NCBI GenBank assembly: GCA_946406115.1
Contig: OX291557.1
Span: 19,004,501-19,068,500 of the forward strand
Direction of reading: 5' to 3'
Length of the DNA stretch: 64,000 nt
Source of the DNA: Apoda limacodes
Taxonomy: Eukaryota; Arthropoda; Insecta; Lepidoptera; Limacodidae
Of this stretch, positions 1 through 11,125 are shown one piece after another (the first letter of the stretch is position 1; the number at the start of each line of letters is the position of its first letter). Below the pieces are notes generated by a model that had not been told where the DNA came from, ran no database searches, and was given only the letters and a program-made list of their open reading frames with translations. Both the position numbers and the translations under genes were made by a program.

Positions 1-756
1 AAATTAAATAAATATATAAGTATTCTCTGTTTTAATTGACTTATACTACTAAAGTACCCTTGTTAATATATCCAAGCCTTGAAAAATATTATCCCTTAAC
101 AAATGAATAGCAGTGACCTCATTCACTGGCCGCATGTTTACAAAGACAACACTCATGATGACAGACCCCGAGGCCGCGTTTTCAGAGGAAACCGCTTGTG
201 AAAATGCCAACATCGAGTTGACTGGCCTCATTTAAGCTACTCTTTACCTTATTTTTAGGGTTTCGTACATTAAGGGTGCCAACATAGCCCTATTTATATC
301 AAAAGGCTTTAGTAGGTAGAAGCCTGAAATTTTTACCGATAAAAAAATCCCAACTTCAACATGAGCTCCCAGGCAGTGTATGGAGTTGCCCCATCTTGCA
401 ATTTACGGGGTTAAGTCTTAAGTTGCATAAGATTGGTTTACTTTCAAATGCCGATATTTCTCAGTAGATTTTTAATGATTTTTTGTCACGTTCTGGAATT
501 TCTGGTGGTAGCCTATTAACCCTTGTGCCTCCTTGTCGAAATATTTGCGCCCACTACCAGATAATCTGCGTACCTGAGCCATCATTTCATCGCCGAATAT
601 CAAAGTAGGAACATGAAGCACGACGCACCTGAACCATCAATTCACCACACTTCAAATATTATCCTACCACATTGCAAATCTAAACCAATTAAGCAAAAAA
701 CGCTACAACTCCCGCACCCCTTGCCCCGCTAATAAAAAAAGTAATGATAATTTAAA

Positions 757-842
757 CTTAAGGCATATAGCAGCTAACTAGCGCCGCCATTAGATATCCT
801 CAATTTTCTCTTTGTAGAAAACGAATTTCTAAAATTTAAATG
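757..842 (-). repeat. Partial inverted copy of the 15431 repeat
   Basis: ACTAGCGCCGCCATTAGATA then TCCTCAATTTTCTC is the complement of 15588-15635. It also carries the CTTAAGGCATATAGCAGCTA end. Confidence 0.5.
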
Positions 843-2349
843 TTGGAAATATAAAACTAGTCATAACCTGTTTTTAAAGACAAAAGCTCTTCCATAGATT
901 TTTTTTCTTTTGAATGGTTACAAGCTTTCTTACAATATTTTTTGTAAGAAAGTCGTCAAAAATAAAAAAAAAACTCCCGTCTTTTCGATAACTGTGCGCA
1001 CTACTATGGGAAAAATTAACGTGCCGCTTTGCATATCGAAAATATAGCTATTCATTTTTTTGGGTTTGTTCTTGGTTTCAGGACACTGGGTTGGGTTTGT
1101 GTTTAACACGAAATTTTATAAACATTACAACCAAGTGAATTCTTCAAAAATTCTTCCTAAATGGGTACAAAATTAGACAAATACTTCTACAAATAATACT
1201 GTCTAAAATGCATTACTCTAGATTCAGTAGTTTCGGCTGGATGACGGTGCGTAAGCCTGTTAGACCATCAGTTAGCAAGGATATTGCATTATATATAGGT
1301 GTATATTTAGCTTTGTGCTTTCAAGACATTTATTTTTCCAGGCTGAATTAATTTTATAATGATCTGCCTACATAAGAATATGATTTCCTACACAGCAATG
1401 TAAAGATTGCATTGCACAGTGGTCCATTCGTCATCACTGGGGTGCAATAGCCAACAGTGGCCTATCCTTGTGAGAAATTGCGATATTAGCGGTTGCTGCG
1501 ACACAATTCAAAGAAATAGTGGCACATCGTAGCTTACTTGTTTACATCATGGCCCGTCATTCAATCAGTCTCGAACGTAAACTGTAAATAAAATTTGTCT
1601 GCCGCGTATATTATTTTGTGGTCCTTGTGTTACAATAAATTAATTTTCAAATTTATCCTACGGTATAATGAAGAACAATATTTGTAAACTGAATAACTGA
1701 AAAGCGCTGCGGCTGCAACTAACTCAGCGTCTATCTTTTTGGATTGCCATGTATAAAATGGCGTTGTTACCATTGTGTCAACAACGGCTTTACGATTGTC
1801 TGGCGTGGTTCATAATCGTCATTGTGTACTCGAAGCTTAATTTTTTTTTTTTCAAAAACCTTGCTCGTGTGTAATGGCTAACTTGTAAAGCTCACTTGTA
1901 TTGTAATGTACCATTGTAATACAGTTCAATTTAATTCCTTTGTTTTTTGACTTAATTTTTAAAAATAAGTAACCTTTATCTAAAGTTATGAAAAAGCGAT
2001 TGGAATAAATTTAATATAATAGATTCTGAATTCAAATTGTAAAGAATTTTTAGAATACAAATTTTCTGCAAAGCGTAAAATAAAAGAACAAACGAAGAAT
2101 GAAATTTATTCAGTAGGAACCTACCTAGTTTCCTAACTTTCTGAAACGAAATAATTTAATAGTTCAAATACTTGGTATTTTGTACTAAAAAAAATATTTT
2201 CGGTTGATTCAATGTAACTTAAGTTTAATTTTTATAATAAATAGGACACAGCGTTTATGTGGAAACGGCCATTGTGGCCTAGTGGTTTCAATATCTGCCT
2301 TGTACTAAGAAGGGCGGGCGTTCGAAACTATCCTATGATTTATAAAAAA
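843..2349. other. No gene recognised
   Basis: AT-rich. Contains GC-richer islands at 1410-1560 and 1690-1800 that look like old repeat pieces, but no frame or motif could be assigned. Positions 1-756 are similar, apart from a TTTTTAGGGTTTCG motif at 254. Confidence 0.6.
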
Positions 2350-2766
2350 TTGGCCAAATGCGAGTCGGACTCGCGCACGAAGGGTTCCGTACCATTATCT
2401 ATAAAACGGCAAAAAAAAATCACGTTTGTTGTATGGGAGCCCCTCTTAAATATTTGTTTTATTTTAATTTAAATATTTATTTTTCAAGTTATAACTGAAT
2501 ATTTTGTGAATATTTAAAGCGTCTACCTGTTGCCGTTATCAATATTGAGACAAATCGAGCAAAAGAATCACGTTTGTTGTATGGGAGCCCCCTTAAATTT
2601 TTTTAGTATTTGTTGTTATAGAGGAAACAGAAATACATCTTCTGTGAAAATTTCAACTGTCTGACTATCACGGTTCATAAGATACAGCCTGATGACAGAT
2701 GCACGGACAGCGAAGTCTTAGGAATAGGGTTCCGCTAATTACCCTTTGGGGACGGAACCTTAAAAA
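2350..2766 (+). mobile_element. tRNA-headed SINE-like repeat, long form
   Basis: The head TTGGCCAAATGCGAGTCGG resembles a pol III A box and AGGGTTCCGTACC a weakened B box. The body has two copies of CACGTTTGTTGTATGGGAGC (2422 and 2570), then ATCACGGTTCATAAGATACA and GGAACCTTAAAAA at the end. The same unit occurs at four other places in the window, all on +. Confidence 0.7.
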
Positions 2767-3182
2767 TACTTTTATTCAATAACCAAAACATCCAATACTT
2801 TTAAAGATAAAATATTATTTATAGAAAATACATATTATTATTATGCCCCGTGTGCAATCCTAACTTAGTTATAGTTTGTCTAGAATTTGCATAGGGGCAT
2901 ATGATTCTGTACCTGGACTTTTATTTAACCGTTTTTACTATAAAGCTGGTATTTATGATTTATGGTACATATATAAAGTCACCTTATTACAGAAACAATA
3001 AATAGTTTTGAATGTTTATTATGTTCCTTATTCCTCACAAATTATTACGCAGTACTAAAGTTAGTAAAAAGAAGAGGCTGCCATCATCATGATATAGGTG
3101 TGTTTCCCGACACTGGTTAACCCCTTTGAGAATTAAAATAGTGAAGTTATACATACATACAAATACAATAGTATATTGTGTA

Positions 3183-3405
3183 TTAAGGGCGGTAAAGAGT
3201 AAATTAGGTACTAACGAGAGTCTATTTTGAAACCTAAGGCCGAATGCTGAATGCTTTAATGACTTGAGTTTATAATTTTCTCCTTACCGTACCGCTCGTG
3301 CTACACACAATGTTTTTTATCAAATTTGTGAAAAAAAAAAAATATAAGATGACAAAACTTACATAAGTACTTAAAAATTAACTTTACAGTTTTTAAAACA
3401 CTGTC
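3183..3405 (+). repeat. TTAAGGGCGGTA-type repeat, copy 1
   Basis: ATTAAGGGCGGTAAAGAGTA, TTACCGTACCGCTCGTGCTA and AAACTTACATAAG; matches 12022-12212 in the same orientation. Confidence 0.55.
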
Positions 3406-3503
3406 ATTTTCTATGTTTTATTCTATAAACTACTGTACTATAATCTGTAAATAAAACCATAGGAAAACTAATATTTCTTGAAAATTTACATAAATTTAAA
3501 AAA

Positions 3504-3778
3504 ATCGGCCAAGTACGAGTCAGACTCGCGCACGAATGGTTCCGAACCATTATCTATAAAAACGGCACAAAATTCACGTTTGTTGGATGGGAGCCCCCTT
3601 AAATATTTATTTTATTCTGTTCTTTAGTATTTGTTATTAATTTTCAACTGTCGAACTATCACGGTTCATGAGATTCAGGCTGGTGACAGACGGACAGACA
3701 GACGGACGGACGGACGGACAGCGGAGTCTAAGTAATAGGGTTCCGTTAATTACCCTTTGGGTACGGAACCCTAAAAAG
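3504..3778 (+). mobile_element. tRNA-headed SINE-like repeat, short form
   Basis: Same head and tail as 2350-2766 but with only one CACGTTTGTTGGATGGGAGC block. A GACG/GACA tandem tract (3684-3720) lies in the body. Ends GGTACGGAACCCTAAAAAG. Confidence 0.7.
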
Positions 3779-4269
3779 AAGAGGCCCAAGAGCACTGCCT
3801 GGCGGCACAACGGTTCTAACTCGATGCATACTAGATTCAAAGTAAGAAATTTTATTCATATGAATAACCTGACTCCAATCATACTTATTCCATAATTGTA
3901 CAACTCTTGTTATAAAATATTACCTATAAATTCAAAAGCTCTTGTGAGACCCATAAATAATGCTACCACAGGAAATTTGGCATCTACGTTTGTTACTACT
4001 AATTGCATTTAATTCAACACAGATATACCTTTTGTTTTATTTTTCCGCAATCCAAGTTTACCTTTCGCGTGAATGTGTTTTTTGACAATAATATTATATA
4101 AGTTATCGTACATCAGTTTTGTTATATGCCTGATTTAAATTATACGACAATTTGTTAAATGTTTCTATATCATTTTTATGAATTGGTTTTATAATCGATG
4201 TCTTAAGTGTGTAATGTCCAAAAAAAAAATATTACATATACCACACTAAATACATAAATCCATATACCC

Positions 4270-4582
4270 ATTAATAAATATTATAAATGCGAAAGTAACT
4301 CTGTCTGTCTGCTTTTTTTTTTACACCACTAAGGTGGCAAACAAGCTTCCGGTCCGCCTGTTGTTAAGCAGTTACCGCAGCCAATGGACGTATAGTCCTT
4401 CTGTCTGGCTGTTACATTAAAATGAAATTTGGCATGGAGATAGTTCTAGTCCCGGGAAAGGACACAAGCTACATGAAATCGTCAAGTATGAGTCGGTTTT
4501 TTCTATAACTGAGGAGTTGTCGTTGAAATCCTACATCGATAACCGTATTAAGGGTGGGTGTAACCGCAAGCAAAAACTAGAT
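4270..4582 (+). mobile_element. Helitron-like (Lep1-type) non-autonomous repeat with nested LINE tail
   Basis: Starts AATATTATAAATGCGAAAGT, has GAAATTTGGCATGGAGATAG, TGAGGAGTTGTCGTTG and CGATAACCGTATTAAGGG, and ends AAAAACTAG. A CTAG end fits the Helitron CTRR rule. Positions 4312-4405 are a later LINE insertion. The Lep1/Helitron label is from memory of such repeats and is tentative. Confidence 0.5.
4312..4405 (-). mobile_element. Solo LINE 3' terminus nested in another repeat
   Basis: A T-rich run then ACCACTAAGGTGGCAAACAA, GGTCCGCCTG and GTTACCGCAGCC: the complement of the CR1/Jockey-like LINE tail. It splits a Helitron-like repeat whose halves are 4270-4311 and 4406-4582, so it inserted later than that repeat. 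Confidence 0.75.
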
Positions 4583-4974
4583 CAAAAATAATTCGAGGAA
4601 TTATTCCAGAAAAATATTTAATAACATTGATAGAAATTTCAAATGCACCTGTGTTTTTTTGTTTTTTTTAAGGCAGTATAATTTGTAGTCACTTCCGCTG
4701 TGCGTAGATACTTGGACGTATGAATGACATCACAAATGCATTGCTATGCGTCACATTAAATGTAACGTAGCAACATATTTATTCAAAGAACATAACATCG
4801 CACAATGCATAAAACTGTGTAACATTATGCAACGCACAACGCTGTTCTTTGTTGGAACGTTAGAACGATTATACTGATGAGTGCAAATAGGCTTTAAGCA
4901 CCTTAAGAGGCCAGCCATGCGAACAGTAACGTAAGAATAGATGGCGATATACAATTGCTGCCTAGTATAACTTT

Positions 4975-5668
4975 CGCACTCAATTGCACTGGCTTAAATT
5001 GAAAGAACGACGTCAAATACGTATCCTATGTGCTCTCTTTTCTATTTTGCATGATCCATCCTCACCATCTTATTTAAAAACAAAATTTCAATATCTTAGT
5101 GATTCACATTCACAACCTCTTCGCTCTTCTAGCAACCTCCGATTAAAAGTCCCATTTTACCGAACCGGTTTTATCTTTCTTTTCCTGTCAGGCTATACAA
5201 CTTTGGAACGCGTTACCTGTAGAAATAAGAAAAGCGTCTTCTAAACTCTCTTTTAAAATATCACTAAGAAGACATTATTAAAATAATTAATATTACTGAC
5301 TGAGAAATTAAATTGTATTTTATGTACGTATGTATAATGTTTATTAGATATACAGAAGTTTAGTATTAGTTAGTATCATATATCATTCATATATTATTGT
5401 ATTATATTGTATTAATATTCTATTTTAGTATGTATTATATAATTTTATAAGTATCTTGTATATATTTTTAGATTTACTTTTTTAATTATTTTTTTGTGAA
5501 TTATTGTTATAAATAGTTAAATTAGATATTTTGTGCATCACCTAATTTTTTGTTACTTTTCGTTTTAAGATAGGTTGACTGGTAAATAATGCCACTAGGC
5601 ATTAAGTCCACCCATTGTACCATTTTTGTGCAATAAAGTTTTTTAAATAAATAAAATAAATAAATATA
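4975..5668 (+). pseudogene. LINE (CR1/Jockey type) ORF2 C-terminal end and 3' UTR
   Basis: A short frame reads LKLKERRQIRILCALFSILH, PSSPSYLKTKFQYLSDS and LRSSSNLRLKVPFYRT. After a frameshift, RLYNFGTRYL stands for the family's usual LWN-x-LP region. This is the typical C-terminal end of CR1/Jockey-like ORF2 proteins. About 350 bp of AT-rich 3' UTR follows, then AATAAAG at 5632 and an AAATAAATA-rich tail ending near 5668. It is a family different from the one at 7531. Confidence 0.65.
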
Positions 5669-5837
5669 ACGACAACGCGTAAATCTTGAGATAAACCAAA
5701 AAAGGTTAGTAAAAACAATTAAAATAGTTATTGAAAATTATTTGAGTAAATTGGGTATTAATATTGCCTCTCAATAATATTTTAAAAATATTGCGATATA
5801 TATTTTAATGATTTAACAAAAAGTTTTCTTTATTTTT

Positions 5838-6832
5838 TATACCACTAAGATGGCAAACAAGCTTACATTTCGCTTTTAACTTCTTTCATAAGGAACCCCA
5901 CACTGTAGTCCTTGGAGAAAACCTTGGCAGGGAGCTCATTCTAAAACCTAAGCGTTCGCGGAAGAAAGATCCCAACCACACTGTGCGTTACCATTTAGGT
6001 TCCAAGTTGTGTGGCTGAATTCCCTGCTGATGGCGAGCGGCGTGATGGTATAAAGTAGCCGTGGGCATCATTTCGAACAATTCCTCAGAACATATCCCAT
6101 TGTACAAGCGGTAGAACACACACAGGGAGGCAATGTCTATCCTCGGACTTAAGGGCTCGATACGGCAAGTGAGTTTGGGATCGTCGACAACTCGCACAGC
6201 CCGTCGTTGAACCGAGTCAAAAGGGCCAAGCTGGTCTCCGGGTGCACCCACCCAGAGATGGCAGCAGTACTCCATATGGGGCCGAACTTGCAACTTGTAA
6301 AGCAAGAACCTTTTCCCCGACGTGAAGCACTGCTTCGCACTGTTGAACACACTAAGTTTTTCGGACGCCAGCTTCACAGATATGTCAACACCAAGGATCC
6401 CAATACTTTTGGAGATAGGAGTGTTCTGGAATTGTGGGAATCAGTGAATGGGGTTTTCTTTTCATTACTTGAGTACATACGTACATAAGTGCTGTGAGAC
6501 GAAACTTTTTTCGGGAATTTAGCCGTTTCATCAGGTCTCCCTGACCACCGTACCAGCACGCCGCGTCTACGCCGAGCAATGACAGCGACGAGCCTATTGC
6601 TCCTCCACTGTCCGCGCAGCGAATCTTCAAAGAACTCTGGCAACCTTATTCACTGCCAGGAACACAACACTACTTAATGTTAGTGTTAATATGGCCGCGG
6701 TTTTCTGAAAGGTGGAGGTACTTCCCCAGTTCAGGCTCCTCATTTGAGCAAGTACTCGCTGTGCCCCGCTTTAATTGTTCAGGCGGCTTATTCGAGCAGC
6801 GAGTACTCACCGTGCCCTACCTCTCTATATAT
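5838..6832 (-). mobile_element. Internally deleted copy of the same LINE, head to head with the next one
   Basis: On the minus strand this starts at 6832 with the same 5' UTR as the element at 7531, runs to about 6497, then jumps to the C-terminal RT region (KTPFTDSHNS, about 6475) and continues through VRPHMEYCCHLW, the Phe-Asp-Ser-Val-Gln tail and the 3' end at 5838 (ACCACTAAG in + reading). Nearly all of the endonuclease and RT is missing. A short filler with a TACGTATGTA motif sits at the junction (about 6472-6496). Its 5' end faces the 5' end of the copy at 7531, about 700 bp away. It has no coding capacity. Confidence 0.82.
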
Positions 6833-7219
6833 CGAATCGTGATCAAAACAAGGTATTTTTCACAAAATATGACAGAAAAAATATCTTTTAAATAAAATAA
6901 ATTTGATCATACACATCAAACACACACATACAATATCAAACTCATAGTGTGTGGAATTGCTTGTGTGTTGAGATTTAGATAACCAATTTTTAAAAAAGTA
7001 GTGGTTCCCTCTTAAGTTGGCTCTCAATAAGGTTTTATTGCGTCTATCATCAAGACCGGATAATCAGACAGGAAAAGACCTGACAAGAAGACAGTTCTGT
7101 TGTTGGCCCAAATTAATTATTGTCAAAGGGACGAGGGAGTGAAAAAGGTTGGACAGACAGTTAATTTATCAGGTCGTGTTGTTAACGATAAATTTCATCA
7201 ATGGTAAAGGGTAAATTGT

Positions 7220-7530
7220 TTTATCTATCTATTCTAGATATATAAAAGAACACAATATGACTGACTTATCAACACTGAGCCGAAATTACTAAAGCTAGAA
7301 ACATGAAATTTTGGCCATAGATTAGAGGCTGCAAGTTTGTATTTAAAAATCTGTCTGTTTTTAAGTTTAATATCTGAAAACCAGTGATTTGCCTTTTGGG
7401 TGAAAATTAAGAATTACCTATTTTTTGGGAAAATCGTCTCCTACGGGAGATAGATACAACTTTGTATAGGAATTCGGTTTTTAACGTGAATAAAGCCGTA
7501 ACAATTGGAATTTATTAACCCTTAGTTGCA
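7220..7530 (+). repeat. Left part of an older repeat interrupted by the LINE at 7531
   Basis: Starts TCTAGATATATAAAAGAACA with GACTGACTTATCAAC and GCTAGAAACATGAAATTTTG, a dispersed lepidopteran repeat style. The likely right part is 10715-10857, ending GGACCAGCTAGT. Confidence 0.4.
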
Positions 7531-10500
7531 AGAGAGGTAGGGCACTGCAAGTACTCGCTCGAATAAGCCACCCGAACAACCAAAGCAGGGCATAGCGAGT
7601 ACTTGCTCGAATGAGCGGCCTGAACTGGGGAAGTACCTCCACCTTACAGAAAACTGCGGCCATAATAACACTAACATTGAGTAGTGTTGTGTTCCTGGCG
7701 GTGAGTAAGGTTGCCAGAGCTCTTTGAGGATTCACTGCGCGGACAGCGGAGGACCGGCGGTGCTTGTTGCTGTCATGCAAGGCGTAGACGTGGCGTGGTG
7801 GTTCGGCGGTCAGGGAGACCTGATGAAACGGCTGACCGGTGGCCGCCCGCAGGTTAAACGGGATCCCGAACCCAGGGATCACTTAATCTCCGCTCTGGGA
7901 GGCTGATCCGCCAGCCTGTGTAAAGTATCTGAAGTGGTAGTCGTGCCGGAGAAGGAGACCGGAGTGGACCCGGCTACTACAACAGAGGGGGATCAGGGAC
8001 CCTTCCGCCCGCCGTGCCAGCAACCGTATCATCTGTGGCGAGCTTCGGCAGTCTTAGAACCGCACCTTTTGTCCTCTAAGCTGTCTGAGCAGTGAATCCT
8101 CCACCTTAGTCTTAGTAACTTTTTTTATATATTATGCCCATGAGAACGAAAAAGAAAAGAGTTTGTACAGCGGCTACTCCATCCACATAAACTGTGGATT
8201 TTTGCAACATCAGGGGTATTCACGCAAATCTTAACGCAGTCCACCACCATCTCGAAACTGCGCAGCCGACCATTCTTTTTCTAACGGAGACGCAGATATC
8301 CTGCCCGGCCGACACATCATACCTTCACTATCCCGGCTTCAAACTCGAACACAATTTTATGAGTCGTGCCGGTGTATGTATGTTCGTCCGGGAGGATATC
8401 TGCTGTCGCCGCCTTCATAGCATTGAAGACAGGGACCTGTTGATATTGTGGGTGCGCGTAGATTACGGCGGCCACACTCGTATCTATGCGTGTCTATACA
8501 GGTCTCATAGCGGTGACACGGACGTAACTCGACTCTTCACGCAACTGAGTTTGACGACTGACAAAGTTCTAGAGCAATACCCCACAGCAGAACTAGTTAT
8601 TTTGGGACACTTTAACACCCACCATCGCGAGTGGCTCAGTTCTCGAACCAATAACTATGCTGGGATATCAACTCATGAATTTGCTCTGACCTATGGATTC
8701 TCTCAGTTGGTACTTTCTCCAACGAGAATACCAGATATAGAGGAGCATACGAGCTCCTTACTGGACCTTCTGCTGACTACTCGTCCGGACGGATACTCCG
8801 TCTCAGTGGATGCGCCTCTTGCCTCCTCGGACCACTGTGTCGTTCGGACTCAATTGTCATGCACACAACCCGATCCTTCTGGGCCAACTAAATGGCGTCG
8901 TGTGTGGCACTATAAATCGGCAGACTGGAATGGATTGCGAGAATTTTACGCATCGTACCCGTGGAGGCAGATCTGCTTTAACTCAGAAGATCCTGAAGTC
9001 TGCAGCCGCAGTCACTGAGACAATCCTAGCTGGTATGGAATGCTATATTCCTAACCCGCGAGTAGCTCCCGGCGTCAAAAAACGACCGTGGTTTAATAGG
9101 TCTTGCAGAAAAGCTAAAATTCTTAAGCAAAATGCATATGAGGCTTGGACCACGGCTCGTTTTAATAAGGATCCGAATATTTCTGAGTTAAAATGCTGCC
9201 TCGAGGTTTAGTAAGAAAGCAACTGCCAGAGCAAAATTCCAATTCATCGGCAAAATAGGTGGGCGACTTGCGAGCTATCTTTCTGGGAGTCGTGCTTTCT
9301 GGTCGCTTGCCAAAGCTGCCGAAGGGAACGTTTGCCAGTCGTCGTTACCACCACTGCGAAAGACCGATGGTGACTTGGCCCATAGAGAAAGCCGATCTAC
9401 TGGGCAGTCTCTTTGCCTCGAACTCGAACATGAGCGATGAAGGCGCTGTACCACCTACTATACCGTGGTGCGGTAAGACCATGCCGGAAATCTCCATAAC
9501 GCAGCGGGAGGTCAGGCGGGCGTTGCTTTCTCTAGACGTTCATAAGTCGAGTGGGCCAGACGGTATACCAGCAGTGGTGCTTAAGCAGTGTGCTTTTGAG
9601 TTAAGTCCTGTACTCACGCGCCTCTTCGCGCTTTCCTACGACACTAGGCAATTTCCGTCTTCATGGAAGACTGCGAATGTGCACCCGGTGCCCAAAAAGG
9701 GCGATAGATCAGATCCATCGAATTACAGGCCTATCGCTATTACCTCTCTCCTCTCTAAGGTGAAGGAGCGTGTGATCAACACACAGCTTCTAAGATACCT
9801 AGAAGTACACGATCTGGTCAGTGACCGTCAATATGGCTTTCGCCACGGTCGCTCGACTGGTTACCTTCTAGTGTATCTCACACACCGATGGGCACTAGCC
9901 ATTGAGAGTCAGGGGGAGGCATTGGCATGTAGCCTGGACATAGAGAAGGCGTTCGATCGGGTCTGGCACCGGGGTCTTCTATCGAAGTTGCCATCTTACG
10001 GAGTGCCCGAGGGTTTGTGCAAATGGGTGGCTAGCGTTTTGTCCGGCAGACGCATACGAACCGTAGTTGACGGTAGTTGCTCTGATAGCATGGACATTAA
10101 TGCTGGTGTCCCACGAGGCTTTGTGCTGTCTCCTGCCTGTGCCTGTGCTGTCGCAAGTTCGGCCCCATGTGGAGCACTGCTGCCATCTCTGGGCAGGTGC
10201 ACCCGGATACCAGCTTGGCCCTTTTGACTCAGTTCAACGACGGGCTGTGAGAATTTTTGACGATTCCAAACTCACTTGCAGTATCGAGCCCTTAAGTCTT
10301 AGGAGAAACTTTGCCTCACTGTGTGTGTTCTTCTGCTTGTACAATGGGTTGTGTTCTGAGGATTGGTCGAAATGATGCCCACGGCTACTTTCTACCATCG
10401 CACCGCTCGCCATCGGCAGGGAATTCATTCTCACACTTTAGATCCTAAATGGTCGCGTACAGTGCGGTTACAGAGAAACTTCCTCCCGCGAACGCTTAAG

Positions 10501-10714
10501 TTGTGGAATAAGCTCCCTGCCAAGGTTTTCTGCAAGGACTACAGTATGGAGTTCTTCAAGAAAGAAGTTATTAGATTTCTGAAGGGTCGGCAACGCGCAA
10601 GTGGCGCCCCTGGTGTTGCAAGCGTCCATAGGCTACGGTGACCGCTTACCATCAGGCGGACCGTAAGCTTGTTTGCCACCTTAGTGGTATATAAAAAATA
10701 AAATAAAAAAAAAG
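7531..10714 (+). mobile_element. CR1/Jockey-superfamily LINE, near full length but broken
   Basis: The 5' end is placed where this copy and the inverted copy at 6832 begin to agree (AGAGAGGTAGGGCAC). The body holds an apurinic-type endonuclease, then a reverse transcriptase and a C-terminal tail. The 3' end reads ACCGCTTACCATCAGGCGGA, then GCTTGTTTGCCACCTTAGTG and an A-rich tail at about 10690-10714. A segment of about 445 bp is missing near 10125 compared with the copy at 33010-35054; it includes the YADD box. Frameshifts near 9000 and 9200 break the reading frame. Neighbouring sequence at 7220-7530 and 10715-10857 looks like one older repeat split by this insertion. The clade assignment (CR1/Jockey) rests on motif style and is not settled. 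Confidence 0.85.
8194..10641 (+). pseudogene. Broken endonuclease-reverse transcriptase ORF of the LINE
   Basis: Endonuclease part (8194-9018, no ATG in frame, stop just upstream): NIRGIHANL, the catalytic-Glu motif TETQ (residues 31-34), a VILGHFN motif at about 135-141 where the family has GDFN (Asp replaced by His), and SSDHC near the end. The frame then moves to 8810-9211 (KKRPWFNRSCRKAK) and on to 9259-10227 for the RT: SGPDGIPAVVLKQCA, HPVPKKGDRSDPSNYRPIAI, FRHGRSTG, LDIEKAFDRVWH and INAGVPRG. After a deletion it resumes in another frame at VRPHVEHCCHLWAGAPGYQ and ends with RNFLPRTLKLWNKLPAKVF. It is dead as a polyprotein: at least three frame changes, a lost YADD box and a changed catalytic Asp. 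Confidence 0.85.
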
Positions 10715-10857
10715 TAACGACTTGTCAGTAGTTTGGGATAATCATCAATTGTCCTCATTTTACCCCTAAAATCAGATAAAGAAGTTTGTATAAATTCTAC
10801 CGTTCCACCAGACGACGACGGGAAAACTGAAATCACGCAGGGACCAGCTAGTTTAAT
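10715..10857 (+). repeat. Right part of the interrupted older repeat
   Basis: Begins just after the LINE poly-A and ends ACGCAGGGACCAGCTAGTTT. The CTAG-type end matches the style of the 7220-7530 fragment. Confidence 0.4.
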
Positions 10858-10895
10858 GTAACAGGACATATACATACACATTAACTTATTTAGTA

Positions 10896-11125
10896 CCCAT
10901 GGTGGAAACGCTAAGTGATCTCACTCGATTATAGCTTAACCATACACGATATTGAAATACTGATTTCTGATAGAAAATTTTCGGATAGATCCAATTTATT
11001 ATTTAATCCATTATTGATACCATTGTATTAAGCTCGTGGAGCACTTTCAGGATCAATAATCAGTATTTCTATTTTTTGTATGGTTTAGAAATAATCGAGT
11101 GAGATCACTTAGCGTTTTCATCCTG
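10896..11125. mobile_element. Fold-back MITE flanked by TA
   Basis: Left end GGTGGAAACGCTAAGTGATC then TCACTCGATTAT and ACCATACACGATATTGAAAT. The right end is its reverse complement (ATTTCTATTTTTTGTATGGT, ATAATCGAGTGAGATCACTT, AGCGTTTTCATCCTG). The arms span about 65 bp with few mismatches. TA dinucleotides flank both ends (10894-10895 and 11126-11127), which fits a Tc1/mariner-type target. No coding. Confidence 0.75.

Noticed and set aside
2340..2410. Possible tRNA from the A-box and B-box-like head
   Set aside because: The same head recurs in five repeat copies and does not fold as a tRNA by eye.
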